From contig NZ_JAUTAU010000001.1 of the NCBI RefSeq assembly GCF_030818775.1, positions 3,166,001 through 3,230,000 of the forward strand: a stretch of DNA of 64,000 nt. The letters run 5' to 3'. A program made the position numbers and the translations under genes. The notes beneath the pieces were generated by a model. That model ran no database searches. It saw nothing but the letters and a program-made list of their open reading frames with translations, and was not told the origin of the DNA. Below are positions 9,042 through 17,629 of this stretch, in pieces. Every line of letters starts with the position of its first letter. Position 1 is the first letter of the stretch. Source of the stretch: Bacillus sp. SORGH_AS_0510. GTDB taxonomy: Bacteria > Bacillota > Bacilli > Bacillales > Cytobacillaceae.

Positions 9042-9742
9042 TATTTTGTGCTATTCTTTCTTTTGGTTCGGACTAATTGATAACCAATGAATGCCACATA
9101 AAGTGGAATGGCTACATAGATGAAGTATGGAAAGCGATGTTGTTCCTTCTTAAAGACAAGGTAAATCGCATAACCAAGAAAAAGTGTGATGATAATTCCG
9201 TATTTAGGCAACGGAATATCCTTTAAACTAGGAATTTTAATCGTACTTACCATCAAATAGCAAAGAACGAAAAAAGCAATTGGAAGAATGATGGCAGGCA
9301 TTTTCCCATGAAACAAAGTTAATAGTGTTAATAATCCACCTGCTGCCGTAATTGGAACTCCCGTAAAATACTTTAAAGAGGATTTTACCGCATTAATATT
9401 AAAACGAGCCAATCGATAGGCACCGAATAATGGGAATAGACCGGCAATGGCCATTCCAGCGACTCCAAAATCACTGAAATAAGAATAGTAGGCCATCATC
9501 GCAGGCGCAACCCCAAAAGTTACAATATCAGCCAAAGAGTCGAGCTCTTTACCTAATTCACTTTCCACACGGAGCATACGTGCAATTCGCCCATCCATGC
9601 TATCTAGCATCATTCCAATTAAGATTAATATGGCTGCGTTTTTGTAATCCCCTTGTGCTGAATACATCACCGACAAAAATCCAAAAAATAAATTAGCAAG
9701 GGTAAATAAATTAGGAATACTGTTTCTGATAATATGTATCAC
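9041..9742 (-). CDS. pssA: CDP-diacylglycerol--serine O-phosphatidyltransferase
   Basis: Integral membrane enzyme making phosphatidylserine from CDP-diacylglycerol and serine, the precursor of phosphatidylethanolamine. It carries the CDP-alcohol phosphotransferase signature: DSMDGRIAR (about 47-55), then GKELDSLAD. About seven helices follow. The start is unclear. The GTG at 9742 overlaps the only ribosome site (GGAGTG). An ATT eight bases after GGAG would be better placed and would match the short N-terminus of B. subtilis PssA. It follows the PAP2 gene by 19 bases, probably in one operon. Confidence 0.92.
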   Translation of the reverse strand: MIHIIRNSIPNLFTLANLFFGFLSVMYSAQGDYKNAAILILIGMMLDSMDGRIARMLRVESELGKELDSLADIVTFGVAPAMMAYYSYFSDFGVAGMAIAGLFPLFGAYRLARFNINAVKSSLKYFTGVPITAAGGLLTLLTLFHGKMPAIILPIAFFVLCYLMVSTIKIPSLKDIPLPKYGIIITLFLGYAIYLVFKKEQHRFPYFIYVAIPLYVAFIGYQLVRTKRKNSTK

Positions 9743-9761
9743 TCCAAAAAAATTATAAAAT

Positions 9762-10433
9762 TTATGCCACTTCTTTTTCTCGCTTATGCTTCTTATTATA
9801 CTTCTTTTCCATATAAAATTGGAAAAACAAAATAGCAGTTGTTAACCAAAAACCACTTGCAAAATAACCGCCAATGATATCACTTGGATAATGGACACCC
9901 AAATAGATTCGGCTTATACCAATCAATAGAATCATTGCCACACTAACAATAATCAATAGCCCCCTCCCCCATCTGCTGGAAATATGGCGCCACAGAACAA
10001 AGGAAACTATTCCATATACTGTGAAAGCATTCATGGCATGTCCGCTAGGAAAGCTGTATCCTCCAACTTCAATTAATCGATGTAATTCGGGTCGTGCTCT
10101 CTTGAAAAATTGTTTCAACAGTTCATTTAGAAGTGCAGAACCAATAACTGTCCCGATAAACAATATTAGTTCTAATCGATGATGCAATACTTTATAAAGG
10201 AAAAATAAAAGTACAATGCTCAGTCCTATGACAACAGGAGCCGATCCAATTGTGGTAAAAAACTTCATGGTGCGAGTTAATCCAATCGATTCCAAACCTT
10301 GTATAAAATCAATAACATGATGGTCAAATTGATTGATCTTTCGGTCACTAATAAACAATGATATCAAACTAAAGCCCAATATGGAAATAGCACTTATAAA
10401 AAAAGCGATGACAAGTCTTATTTTTAAACTCAT
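9762..10433 (-). CDS. PAP2-family membrane phosphatase
   Basis: A 223-residue membrane protein with the three PAP2 motifs: KQFFKRARP, YSFPSGHAMN and SRIYLGVHYPSD, which supply the phosphate-binding and catalytic His residues. Members hydrolyse phosphatidate, phosphatidylglycerophosphate or undecaprenyl diphosphate on the outer face of the membrane. The adjacent pssA suggests phospholipid metabolism, but undecaprenyl-PP recycling is equally possible. The ATG follows AAAGGATT. The C-terminus is strongly basic. Confidence 0.9.
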   Translation of the reverse strand: MSLKIRLVIAFFISAISILGFSLISLFISDRKINQFDHHVIDFIQGLESIGLTRTMKFFTTIGSAPVVIGLSIVLLFFLYKVLHHRLELILFIGTVIGSALLNELLKQFFKRARPELHRLIEVGGYSFPSGHAMNAFTVYGIVSFVLWRHISSRWGRGLLIIVSVAMILLIGISRIYLGVHYPSDIIGGYFASGFWLTTAILFFQFYMEKKYNKKHKREKEVA

Positions 10434-10549
10434 TATGATAATCCTTTCTATTTTTATCCCATTTGAGAATTATAAACAACATCACACTTTATGGAAATTG
10501 ACGGAGAACATGTGAATGTAGTCTATACGTGATCTAAACCTTTATCCTT

Positions 10550-10680
10550 CAGGTGGTTTGGGCTCGTAGAACTCGGCTACGCGACCGAAACCCTTCTCCG
10601 CCAGGGCATTTCGGGCTCATAGAGCCCGCCTACGCGACCCAAAATCTTATCGACCATCCATTTCAGGCTCATAGCTTTTT
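10550..10680. repeat. Degenerate tandem repeat, about 52-53 bp period (2.5 units)
   Basis: Three GGCTC landmarks are spaced 53 and 52 bp apart (GGGCTC at 10560 and 10613, AGGCTC at 10665). Units share CTACGCGACC, then (C/G)AAA, and TTTCGGGCTCATAGAGCCCG. Period and core (CGACCGAA, spacer, TTCGG) resemble the 52-bp array at 2855. The rest of the 10434-10786 gap shows no gene. Confidence 0.7.
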
Positions 10681-10786
10681 CACCCAAGGAATTTTCCATT
10701 AATATTACTTCCCACAGGATTAGTATGTCTAATAAACATAATCAATTCTTTAGTAAAATGAAAACTCGCCAATTGGCGAGTCTACA

Positions 10787-11566
10787 TTATAACGCCTTAG
10801 CTTTATCCACGTTCTCTTCGGCTTTCTCTTTGGAGAAAAGAAAACCTGCTACGGCGATACCAACTAATACAGCATAAAACGTTACCTTCCATTCTGTAGA
10901 ATGAGCAAATTCTTCACTTAAAATTGCTAATGCCGGATGTGAAAGGGTGTAGACCGCTAATTTAACGCCCACCCAACCTACGATTGTAAAGGCAGCAATT
11001 TCTAATCCTGGCTTTTTTTCTAATAGCTTAACAAAAAGGTTAGCCGCAAAACGCATGATAATAAGTCCAATGATGCCACCTGCAAAAATAACTAAGAATT
11101 TACCACCGTCCAAACCGCCAATATTAGGAAGAGGCGTATCTGGAAGAACGACTGCCATTGCCACAGCAGCCAGAATTGAATCAACCGCAAAGGCAATATC
11201 TGCGATTTCTACCTTTAACACCGTACTCCAGAATCCACTAGTTTTTTGACTTCCTTTTGTTGTTTCTTCTGCTTTTCCCTTTATCAACTTTCGGAAAACA
11301 TGATTACCCGCCATAAATAACAAATATAGTGCGCCAATCGCTTGGACCTGCCATACATCTACAAGGAATGAAATGACAAATAATGATGCAAAGCGGAATA
11401 CAAATGCGCCTGCTAAACCATAAAATAAAGCTTTTTTACGTTTTTCTTCAGGAAGATGTTTTACCATGATAGCCAAAACTAACGCATTATCCGCCGCTAA
11501 AAGTCCCTCTAGCGCAATAAGAACAAGTAAAACCCAGCCATACTCCAGTAAAATAGATACATCCAT
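10787..11566 (-). CDS. TerC-family membrane protein, probable Mn exporter (YkoY-like)
   Basis: A 259-residue membrane protein of about seven helices with the TerC hallmarks ALEGLLAADNALVLAI near the N-terminus and EIADIAFAVDSILAA in the middle; both carry acidic residues in helices. In B. subtilis, YkoY/YceF-type TerC proteins take part in manganese efflux or metalation of exported enzymes. The gene is preceded by a yybP-ykoY riboswitch and two terminators, so expression should rise with Mn. The ATG follows GAGGAGGAG. Confidence 0.93.
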   Translation of the reverse strand: MDVSILLEYGWVLLVLIALEGLLAADNALVLAIMVKHLPEEKRKKALFYGLAGAFVFRFASLFVISFLVDVWQVQAIGALYLLFMAGNHVFRKLIKGKAEETTKGSQKTSGFWSTVLKVEIADIAFAVDSILAAVAMAVVLPDTPLPNIGGLDGGKFLVIFAGGIIGLIIMRFAANLFVKLLEKKPGLEIAAFTIVGWVGVKLAVYTLSHPALAILSEEFAHSTEWKVTFYAVLVGIAVAGFLFSKEKAEENVDKAKAL

Positions 11567-11622
11567 AAATAACTCCTCCTCTTAGGTACGTTTTTCTAAG
11601 ATACTCCCTAGCGCCAAATAAA

Positions 11623-11653
11623 AAGGCCTTTACTGATAACAGTAAAGGCCTTA
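11623..11653 (-). terminator. Second terminator in the terC leader
   Basis: Stem AAGGCCTTTACTG/CAGTAAAGGCCTT with a T-run on the minus strand. It lies between the riboswitch terminator and the terC start. Its sequence is nearly a copy of the first terminator stem. Confidence 0.8.
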
Positions 11654-11668
11654 AAAAACCACACAAAA

Positions 11669-11695
11669 AGACCTTTACAGTAAAGTAAAGGTCTT
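11669..11695 (-). terminator. Riboswitch expression-platform terminator
   Basis: Eleven-base-pair stem AAGACCTTTAC/GTAAAGGTCTT followed by T's on the minus strand, immediately after the aptamer. Its position fits a Mn-responsive transcription terminator. Confidence 0.85.
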
Positions 11696-11697
11696 GC

Positions 11698-11782
11698 TAA
11701 CAACGTCCATGTTGCCAATAAAGCCGGAGAAACTTGTTCTCGAAATGACGACTTTATTGTAGCAGCTACTCCCCTTTAAAAA
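11698..11782 (-). ncRNA. yybP-ykoY manganese riboswitch aptamer
   Basis: On the minus strand the leader begins AAAGGGGAGTAGC, then AAGTCGTCATTTCGAG, TCTCCGGCTTTATTG and AACATGG. These match the conserved blocks of the yybP-ykoY family as I recall them. Mn binding in this class favours antitermination or exposure of the gene. It is followed by two tandem terminators and then terC, a classical target. Confidence 0.93.
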
Positions 11783-11838
11783 GGAAATATTCTATTACTA
11801 ATAATATATTAAACTTTTAATAAAATGTCAATGTAGAG

Positions 11839-12477
11839 TTAATATAACCTTTGTTTATAACCTTCATGGAGACTTGCTTCCACTTCGTCTACAGTGACAT
11901 CATCAAGTTTGGCATGATCAGTTAAAATTTTGGCAGCTCTCGGTAATGATTCTTTCTCGATCCAGCTTTCAGGCTGCCAGAGCCCCGAACGTATTAAGGC
12001 TTTGGCACAGTGGATAAAGCACTCCACTACTTCTACTGCAATCCCAATAACGGGCACCTTCCCCTTTGCAGCCATCTTTTCTAATAACTCTTCATCTGTC
12101 ACAAGACACGCTTTCCCGTTGACACGGAGGGTTTCACCCAGACCAGGGATGAAAAATTGCAAACCAACATACGGATTTTCTAAAATATTTTTCATCGAAT
12201 CCACTCTTTTGTTTCCAGGTCTTTCAGGTATGATGAGCTGTTTTTCATTCATAACCAATACAAAGCCAGGCTGGTCTCCGCGCGGTGATACATCACAACT
12301 TCCGGATCCATCTGCAGTGGACATGACCAAAAATGGGGACATGCTAATAAAATCTTTGCAATTCTCATCTAAATGATGAATCACCTTTTTTTGTGCTCTT
12401 TCGCTAGGAGTACCCATTAAAGCCAGAAGTTCCTCCTGTGTGGTTATCAACTTATTAAAGCTAAGAGTTTCCTGCAT
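11839..12477 (-). CDS. Pyridoxamine 5'-phosphate oxidase-family flavoprotein
   Basis: A 212-residue cytoplasmic protein with a split beta-barrel FMN-binding fold. Recognisable stretches are MSPFLVMSTADGSGSCDVSP, RGDQPGFV and IPERPGNKRVDSMKNI, typical of the PNPOx-like family found in many Bacillus. The physiological substrate is unknown; members bind FMN or heme-like cofactors. The start ATG has AGGATG upstream. It lies 13 bases downstream of the M32 peptidase gene, so the two are probably co-transcribed. Confidence 0.85.
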   Translation of the reverse strand: MQETLSFNKLITTQEELLALMGTPSERAQKKVIHHLDENCKDFISMSPFLVMSTADGSGSCDVSPRGDQPGFVLVMNEKQLIIPERPGNKRVDSMKNILENPYVGLQFFIPGLGETLRVNGKACLVTDEELLEKMAAKGKVPVIGIAVEVVECFIHCAKALIRSGLWQPESWIEKESLPRAAKILTDHAKLDDVTVDEVEASLHEGYKQRLY

Positions 12478-12490
12478 ACTTAATCATCCT

Positions 12491-14023
12491 CTATAGTTCG
12501 TAAACTTCCGTATATTTGTTCTCTAGATACTCTACGAGATAGTCTGCATTTAACTCCTCACCTGTTACCTTCACAATTAATTCATTAGGGGTATAAAGCT
12601 TCCCAAAATGATGGATTTTTTCTTTTAACCATTCCTGTATGAGATCAAACTTACCATTTTCAATATGGTCTTGGAATTCCGGTACCTCTTTCTGAATGGT
12701 TCGGAGGATTTGTGCAGCATAAAGATTACCTAATGAATACGAAGGAAAGTAGCCGATTCCTCCGAAGGACCAATGAACATCTTGAAGAACACCTTCAGTA
12801 TCCGTATTTGGTGTAATGCCAAGATAGTCCTGCATTTTTTGGTTCCAAATCGATGGAAGATCTTTAACTTCAATTTCTCCGCCAATTAATGCTTTTTCAA
12901 TTTCATAACGCAGCATGATATGAAGATTATATGTTAACTCATCTGCTTCCACACGGATAAACGAAGGCTGTACTGCATTTACTGCACGATAGAATTCTTC
13001 AACCGAAATATTTTCCAACTGTGTAGGGAAATACTCTTTAAGCTTCGGATAAAAATAAGTCCAGAATTCCTTACTGCGCCCAACCATGTTTTCTAAAAAT
13101 CTAGATTGGGACTCATGAATACCAAAGGAAGCACCACTTTGCAGAACCGACTCTTCAAATGCTGGATTCACGTGCTGTTCATAGATACCATGTCCTGCCT
13201 CATGAATGGTCCCAAATAATGCTGAACGAACATTCTTTTCCAAATAACGTGTTGTTAAACGCACATCTCCCGTATTTACCGTTTGAGCAAATGGATGAAC
13301 CGTTTCGTCTAGTCTTCCCGCATTCATATCAAACCCAATAATCGGAAGGATAAAGCGGTTGAATGCTTTTTGTTTTTCAATGTCAAAGGATTGATTAAAA
13401 ACCTCCACATTGGTTGGCTTTCCATTTTGCTTTATTCGTTCTAATAACTTCACACTAGATTCTCTTAGTTTTGCAAACAATGGGTCTAGTGTTTTTACTG
13501 TTAATCCAGGCTCAAATTCATCTAACAATGCATCATATGGATGCTCCTCGTAACCATAAATTTCAGCAAACTTCCGTTTGTAATCCACAATTTTCTCTAA
13601 GTAAGGAAGGTAATGAGCAAAATCATTATTTTCCCTTGCTTCCTCCCACGCATCATTTGCTTGAGCTGTTAAAATGCTATATTCCTGAAAGAGGTCAGCA
13701 GGGATGCTTTTTGATTTTTGATAGTACTCTTTATACTCTCTTACCTTTGCTCTTGTCACTTCGTCCAATACTTCTTGGTTCTCATTAGACGATAGGGTTT
13801 CTAGCAGCTTCCCCATCTCCTCTGAGACCGAAAGCTTAAATACTTCGGTTCTAAGTGTACCCGTTGCTTTTGCAAAAATGCTTCTGCCCTTTTTAGGAGC
13901 CATGACCTTTTGATCCCAATCTGCTAAACCTATAATACTTGAAAAATGAGTGATTTTTTCATCTAACGCTTTAAATTGCTCCAACGCTTCTTGTACGGTT
14001 AAATCTACTACTTTTTGTTCCAT
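12491..14023 (-). CDS. M32-family (Taq-type) metallocarboxypeptidase (YpwA-like)
   Basis: A 510-residue cytoplasmic zinc carboxypeptidase. The active site HEAGH is at 274-278, with a downstream glutamate in the HESQSRFLENMVGR segment. Length and composition match B. subtilis YpwA and Thermus Taq carboxypeptidase. It removes C-terminal residues with broad specificity in peptide turnover. The ATG has AAGGAGG upstream. The 196-base region to the divergent PBP gene must hold both promoters. Confidence 0.95.
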   Translation of the reverse strand: MEQKVVDLTVQEALEQFKALDEKITHFSSIIGLADWDQKVMAPKKGRSIFAKATGTLRTEVFKLSVSEEMGKLLETLSSNENQEVLDEVTRAKVREYKEYYQKSKSIPADLFQEYSILTAQANDAWEEARENNDFAHYLPYLEKIVDYKRKFAEIYGYEEHPYDALLDEFEPGLTVKTLDPLFAKLRESSVKLLERIKQNGKPTNVEVFNQSFDIEKQKAFNRFILPIIGFDMNAGRLDETVHPFAQTVNTGDVRLTTRYLEKNVRSALFGTIHEAGHGIYEQHVNPAFEESVLQSGASFGIHESQSRFLENMVGRSKEFWTYFYPKLKEYFPTQLENISVEEFYRAVNAVQPSFIRVEADELTYNLHIMLRYEIEKALIGGEIEVKDLPSIWNQKMQDYLGITPNTDTEGVLQDVHWSFGGIGYFPSYSLGNLYAAQILRTIQKEVPEFQDHIENGKFDLIQEWLKEKIHHFGKLYTPNELIVKVTGEELNADYLVEYLENKYTEVYEL

Positions 14024-14219
14024 TATGTAGACCTCCTTCTATCTCCCTATGTCTTAAGATGTTACTAGTTGTGCATTAACATCTTTATTAATTATAAATT
14101 AAAAATTCAAATTAGGGTAAATATTAGCAAATATTTTCATAGACAATAATTTGGAAAACTCGACCAAATAAGGCATAATATATAAATATATAGGTTGTAA
14201 ATAAAAGGAAGTGTCACAT

Positions 14220-16289
14220 TTGGAGAAACCCAAAAAGAAAAAATCCCATTTCCCTTTTCGTTTAAATATTCTTTTTTTTAGTGTCTTTTTATTGTTTTCC
14301 ATCCTAATTTTACGTCTCGGCTTTGTTCAAATTGTGCATGGGGAAAACTTTAAACGCGATTTAGAAAGAAAAGAAGATATTATTGTTAGTCACCCTGTTC
14401 CAAGAGGGAAAATGTTTGATCGTGATTTTAAAGTGGTGGTAGATAACATCCCAAAGAGCGCCATAACTTTTACAAATGAGGGGTTTACACAAGCGGAAAT
14501 GCTGGACACAGCAGAAAAGTTAGCACAATTTATTGAAAAAGATACTAAGAAAGTAACAAAAAGAGACATGCAAGATTTTTGGATGATGAAACATTCAAAA
14601 ATCGCAGACGCCAAAATCACAAAAAAAGAAAAAGCTTTATACGAAGCTAAACAATTATCGGATAAAGATCTATATAGATTAAAATTAAGTCGAATCACTG
14701 ACCCTGAACTACAGACATTAACCACCGATGATCTAGAGGTTCTTGCCATTTACAGGGAATTTATTAGTGGCTATAAGTTTACACCGCAAATTGTTAAAAA
14801 TGAAAATGTATCCGAAAAAGAATTTGCCGTTGTAAGTGAAAATCTTCAATCCCTTCCAGGCGTTGAAACAACGACAGACTGGGATCGCTCCTACGGTTTT
14901 AATGAAACATTGAGGTCTGTTTTAGGAAAAGTAACCAAACCTGATGAAGGTCTGCCGGCAGACCAATTGGATTACTTTTTAGCAAGAGGTTACAGTCGAA
15001 ATGACCGTGTAGGAAAAAGTCAGTTGGAAATGCAATATGAAGATGTTTTACACGGGTATAAATCAAAAATAAAAAACATTACCGATAAGACGGGAAGTGT
15101 CATTGAAACACAACCCGTGACAACTGGAAAGAAAGGAAAAGACCTTGTCCTAACAATCGATATGGACTTACAAATGGCTGTCGATAAAATTATTGAAGAA
15201 GAATTGTGGGCAGCAAAAAAATCTCCTGGTACAGCTTTAACCGATCGGGCCTATGTTGTGTTAATGGACCCACATACAGGTGAGATACTAGCGATGTCTG
15301 GTAAAAAAATAGTAAAGAACTCAGACAATGGTAAAGTAGAAATGATTGATGATGCACTTGGAACGTTTACAACTACATACAACGTGGGGTCTGCCGTAAA
15401 AGGGGCAACCATTCTAACTGGCTATAAAACTGGAGCCATTTCTCCTGGGACGGTGTTTGATGATACAGGAATAAAAATTAAAGACACTCCTATCAAGAAA
15501 TCCTATTCCTATTTGGGAAGATTAAATGAAATCGATGCTTTGAAAAAATCTTCAAACGTATATATGTTCCATACGGCCATACGGATTGGGAAAGGGCATT
15601 ATGAGTACGATAAACCATTAAATTTCACTAACCCAAAAGCCTTTGAAACGATTAGAAATTCATTTGCCTCCTTTGGGCTGGGAACAAGAACAGGAATAGA
15701 TTTACCAAATGAGCAGTCAGGATTTAAGGGGCAAAGTAGGCTCCCAGGATATTTACTTGACCTAGTTATTGGACAATACGATACTTACTCAGCAATGCAA
15801 CTTGCGCAATATGTCTCAACCATCGCAAATGGCGGGTACAGAATGCAGCCACATATAGTAAAACAATTTAGAGAACCTGCTAGTGACGGTGAGGAGGTCG
15901 GGGCAGTATCGCAAGAAATTTCTCCTGTTGTACTCAATACCATTGATGCAAAAAAACAATGGATGGACCGAGTTCAATCTGGATTCAGGAAAGTGATGCA
16001 GGAGCCAGGTGGAACGGCAACTAAGTTTTTCACTGGTGTCCAATATTCACCTGCAGGAAAAACAGGAACGGCAGAAGCCTTTTACGATGGTCCCTTAAGA
16101 AGTCAATTTGGGAAAGAGCCTCCACCTGTCATGAATTTAAGTTTGGTAAGTTATGCACCAAGCAATAATCCAGAAGTGGCAATGGCCGTGATTGTTCCTT
16201 GGGCCTACCAAGGAACGGTAGACAACAGAGCCAATTTGAAAATTGGCCGTAAGGTTCTTGATACGTATTTTCAGCTTAAGAATAAATAG
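14220..16289 (+). CDS. Class B penicillin-binding protein (PBP2A/PbpH type transpeptidase)
   Basis: A bitopic 689-residue transpeptidase. One N-terminal helix (about 15-37) is followed by a dimerisation domain and a C-terminal transpeptidase domain with SAVK (391-394, catalytic Ser391), SSN (444-446) and KTGT (614-617). It cross-links peptidoglycan, probably in the elongation machinery. I choose the TTG at 14220, eight bases after AGGAAG; the GTG at 14211 would overlap that site. A monocistronic gene with a terminator at its stop codon. Confidence 0.93.
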   Translation: MEKPKKKKSHFPFRLNILFFSVFLLFSILILRLGFVQIVHGENFKRDLERKEDIIVSHPVPRGKMFDRDFKVVVDNIPKSAITFTNEGFTQAEMLDTAEKLAQFIEKDTKKVTKRDMQDFWMMKHSKIADAKITKKEKALYEAKQLSDKDLYRLKLSRITDPELQTLTTDDLEVLAIYREFISGYKFTPQIVKNENVSEKEFAVVSENLQSLPGVETTTDWDRSYGFNETLRSVLGKVTKPDEGLPADQLDYFLARGYSRNDRVGKSQLEMQYEDVLHGYKSKIKNITDKTGSVIETQPVTTGKKGKDLVLTIDMDLQMAVDKIIEEELWAAKKSPGTALTDRAYVVLMDPHTGEILAMSGKKIVKNSDNGKVEMIDDALGTFTTTYNVGSAVKGATILTGYKTGAISPGTVFDDTGIKIKDTPIKKSYSYLGRLNEIDALKKSSNVYMFHTAIRIGKGHYEYDKPLNFTNPKAFETIRNSFASFGLGTRTGIDLPNEQSGFKGQSRLPGYLLDLVIGQYDTYSAMQLAQYVSTIANGGYRMQPHIVKQFREPASDGEEVGAVSQEISPVVLNTIDAKKQWMDRVQSGFRKVMQEPGGTATKFFTGVQYSPAGKTGTAEAFYDGPLRSQFGKEPPPVMNLSLVSYAPSNNPEVAMAVIVPWAYQGTVDNRANLKIGRKVLDTYFQLKNK

Positions 16290-16320
16290 AGGAGCCTAAT
16301 CTGGCCCCTCTATTTATTTT
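16281..16320. terminator. Bidirectional terminator between PBP and Fe-S subunit genes
   Basis: AAATAAATAGAGG pairs with CCTCTATTTATTT, overlapping both converging gene ends, with T-runs in both directions. Confidence 0.75.
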
Positions 16321-16765
16321 TTAGAACTGATTTTACTGCCTTTTCAATTTCAAAATAACTGGTGCAGCGGCAGATATTTGATTCCAGCCATTCTTTAATA
16401 GTCTTATCATCTGCATGTGGGTGCTGCGTAATTAACGAATGACAGTTCATAATGAATCCCGGAGTACAGTACCCACATTGAAATGCAAAGTTTTCAATAA
16501 AAGCCTGCTGAATCGGTGTGCCTTTCAATCCCTCAATGGTAGTGACCTTTTTTCCAACAGCCTCAACGGCTAACATTAGACAAGATTTCATTGGCCAACC
16601 GTCGATGTTTACCGTACACGCCCCACAGTCCCCGTTTAAACAGCCTGGTTTCGAACCTGTCATTCCAAATTTGCCACGTAGTGTATATAAAAGGGTATCG
16701 GCAGAACGAACTGTGGTCATCTGATTTTCACCGTTGATATTTAACGTAATGTTGTGTGATTTCAC
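16310..16765 (-). CDS. Xanthine dehydrogenase-type 2Fe-2S subunit (PucE-like)
   Basis: A 151-residue iron-sulfur subunit of a molybdenum hydroxylase. It has a plant-ferredoxin cluster site CLNGDCGACTV and an all-helical second cluster domain with QCGYCTPGFIMN and CRCT. It passes electrons from the Mo site to FAD. It starts at GTG after GGGGAGAAG. It is the last gene of a five-gene operon, in the order pucA-like, pucB-like, large, FAD, Fe-S. Confidence 0.93.
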   Translation of the reverse strand: MKSHNITLNINGENQMTTVRSADTLLYTLRGKFGMTGSKPGCLNGDCGACTVNIDGWPMKSCLMLAVEAVGKKVTTIEGLKGTPIQQAFIENFAFQCGYCTPGFIMNCHSLITQHPHADDKTIKEWLESNICRCTSYFEIEKAVKSVLKNK

Positions 16766-16789
16766 GCTATCTTCTCCCCTTTATTACCT

Positions 16790-17629
16790 TCAACCGCTAA
16801 CTCCATCTAGTGCATCAATCACATCTATTAATATATTTCGTAAAACAAATAATCTATAATCTGCGGAACCTTCGATATCGTCTAATATCGGGTTTGGTAG
16901 GACCGAAAGCGCCCTATCAACTCTTCCTTCTGCTGTGAGTACCTTGGTATTTAGCGATTCCTCAACCTCACTCGAACGAAAAGGAAATGGGCATAACCCG
17001 CTGACAGCTACACGAATTTTCTGTGCTATTTTTAAGGCAGCAACGGTAATCAGCGGATACCCAGTCTCCCATTGCTGCCTCCTTTTCCTGCTAAAATAGG
17101 GTGCTGTTACAAAGCGATTATCAGTAACTATCTGTGCTAAAAATTCACCTTCGTCTAATTGTAACTGTCGATTAAAAACATCATGAATCATTACCATTTT
17201 TTCTCCTTCAGGACCTGCAATTAAGAGCTGACTGTCAGCAAGTAAAAATGGAAGAACTGCTTCTCGATAAAAAATTCTTGCACAAATATTTCCGCCCAAC
17301 GTTATTTTTCCACGAGCTGTATGGTCAGCTACCTCACTAGCTGTTTTCGTCAAAAGTGGGAAAAGATTCCGTTCTTCCACTCTTGTAAGAGAGAGTGTGC
17401 TGCCAAGCAGTACTTGCTTTCCACTTTCCTCCATAATCGTACAATCAGGTATTCCCTTTATATCAATCACAGCCTCAGTATAGGCCAAATCAATGCGGCC
17501 GAGGGTGATTAATTCTGTTCCACCAGAAAAGTACATAGGCTGCTTTCCCTGCTGGTTGAGATACTGATAAAGCTCGACAGCTTCTTGTAACGTTTCTGGT
17601 TTAAAATAATCAAAATCAAAGGGAAGCAT
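16790..17629 (-). CDS. Xanthine dehydrogenase-type FAD subunit (PucC-like)
   Basis: A 279-residue FAD-binding subunit of the CO dehydrogenase/xanthine dehydrogenase medium-chain family. FAD loops are visible: SGGTELITLGR near residue 36 and KITLGGNICARIF in the middle. It accepts electrons from the Fe-S subunit and reduces NAD or another acceptor. It begins immediately after the large-subunit stop codon, so translation is coupled. Confidence 0.9.
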   Translation of the reverse strand: MLPFDFDYFKPETLQEAVELYQYLNQQGKQPMYFSGGTELITLGRIDLAYTEAVIDIKGIPDCTIMEESGKQVLLGSTLSLTRVEERNLFPLLTKTASEVADHTARGKITLGGNICARIFYREAVLPFLLADSQLLIAGPEGEKMVMIHDVFNRQLQLDEGEFLAQIVTDNRFVTAPYFSRKRRQQWETGYPLITVAALKIAQKIRVAVSGLCPFPFRSSEVEESLNTKVLTAEGRVDRALSVLPNPILDDIEGSADYRLFVLRNILIDVIDALDGVSG

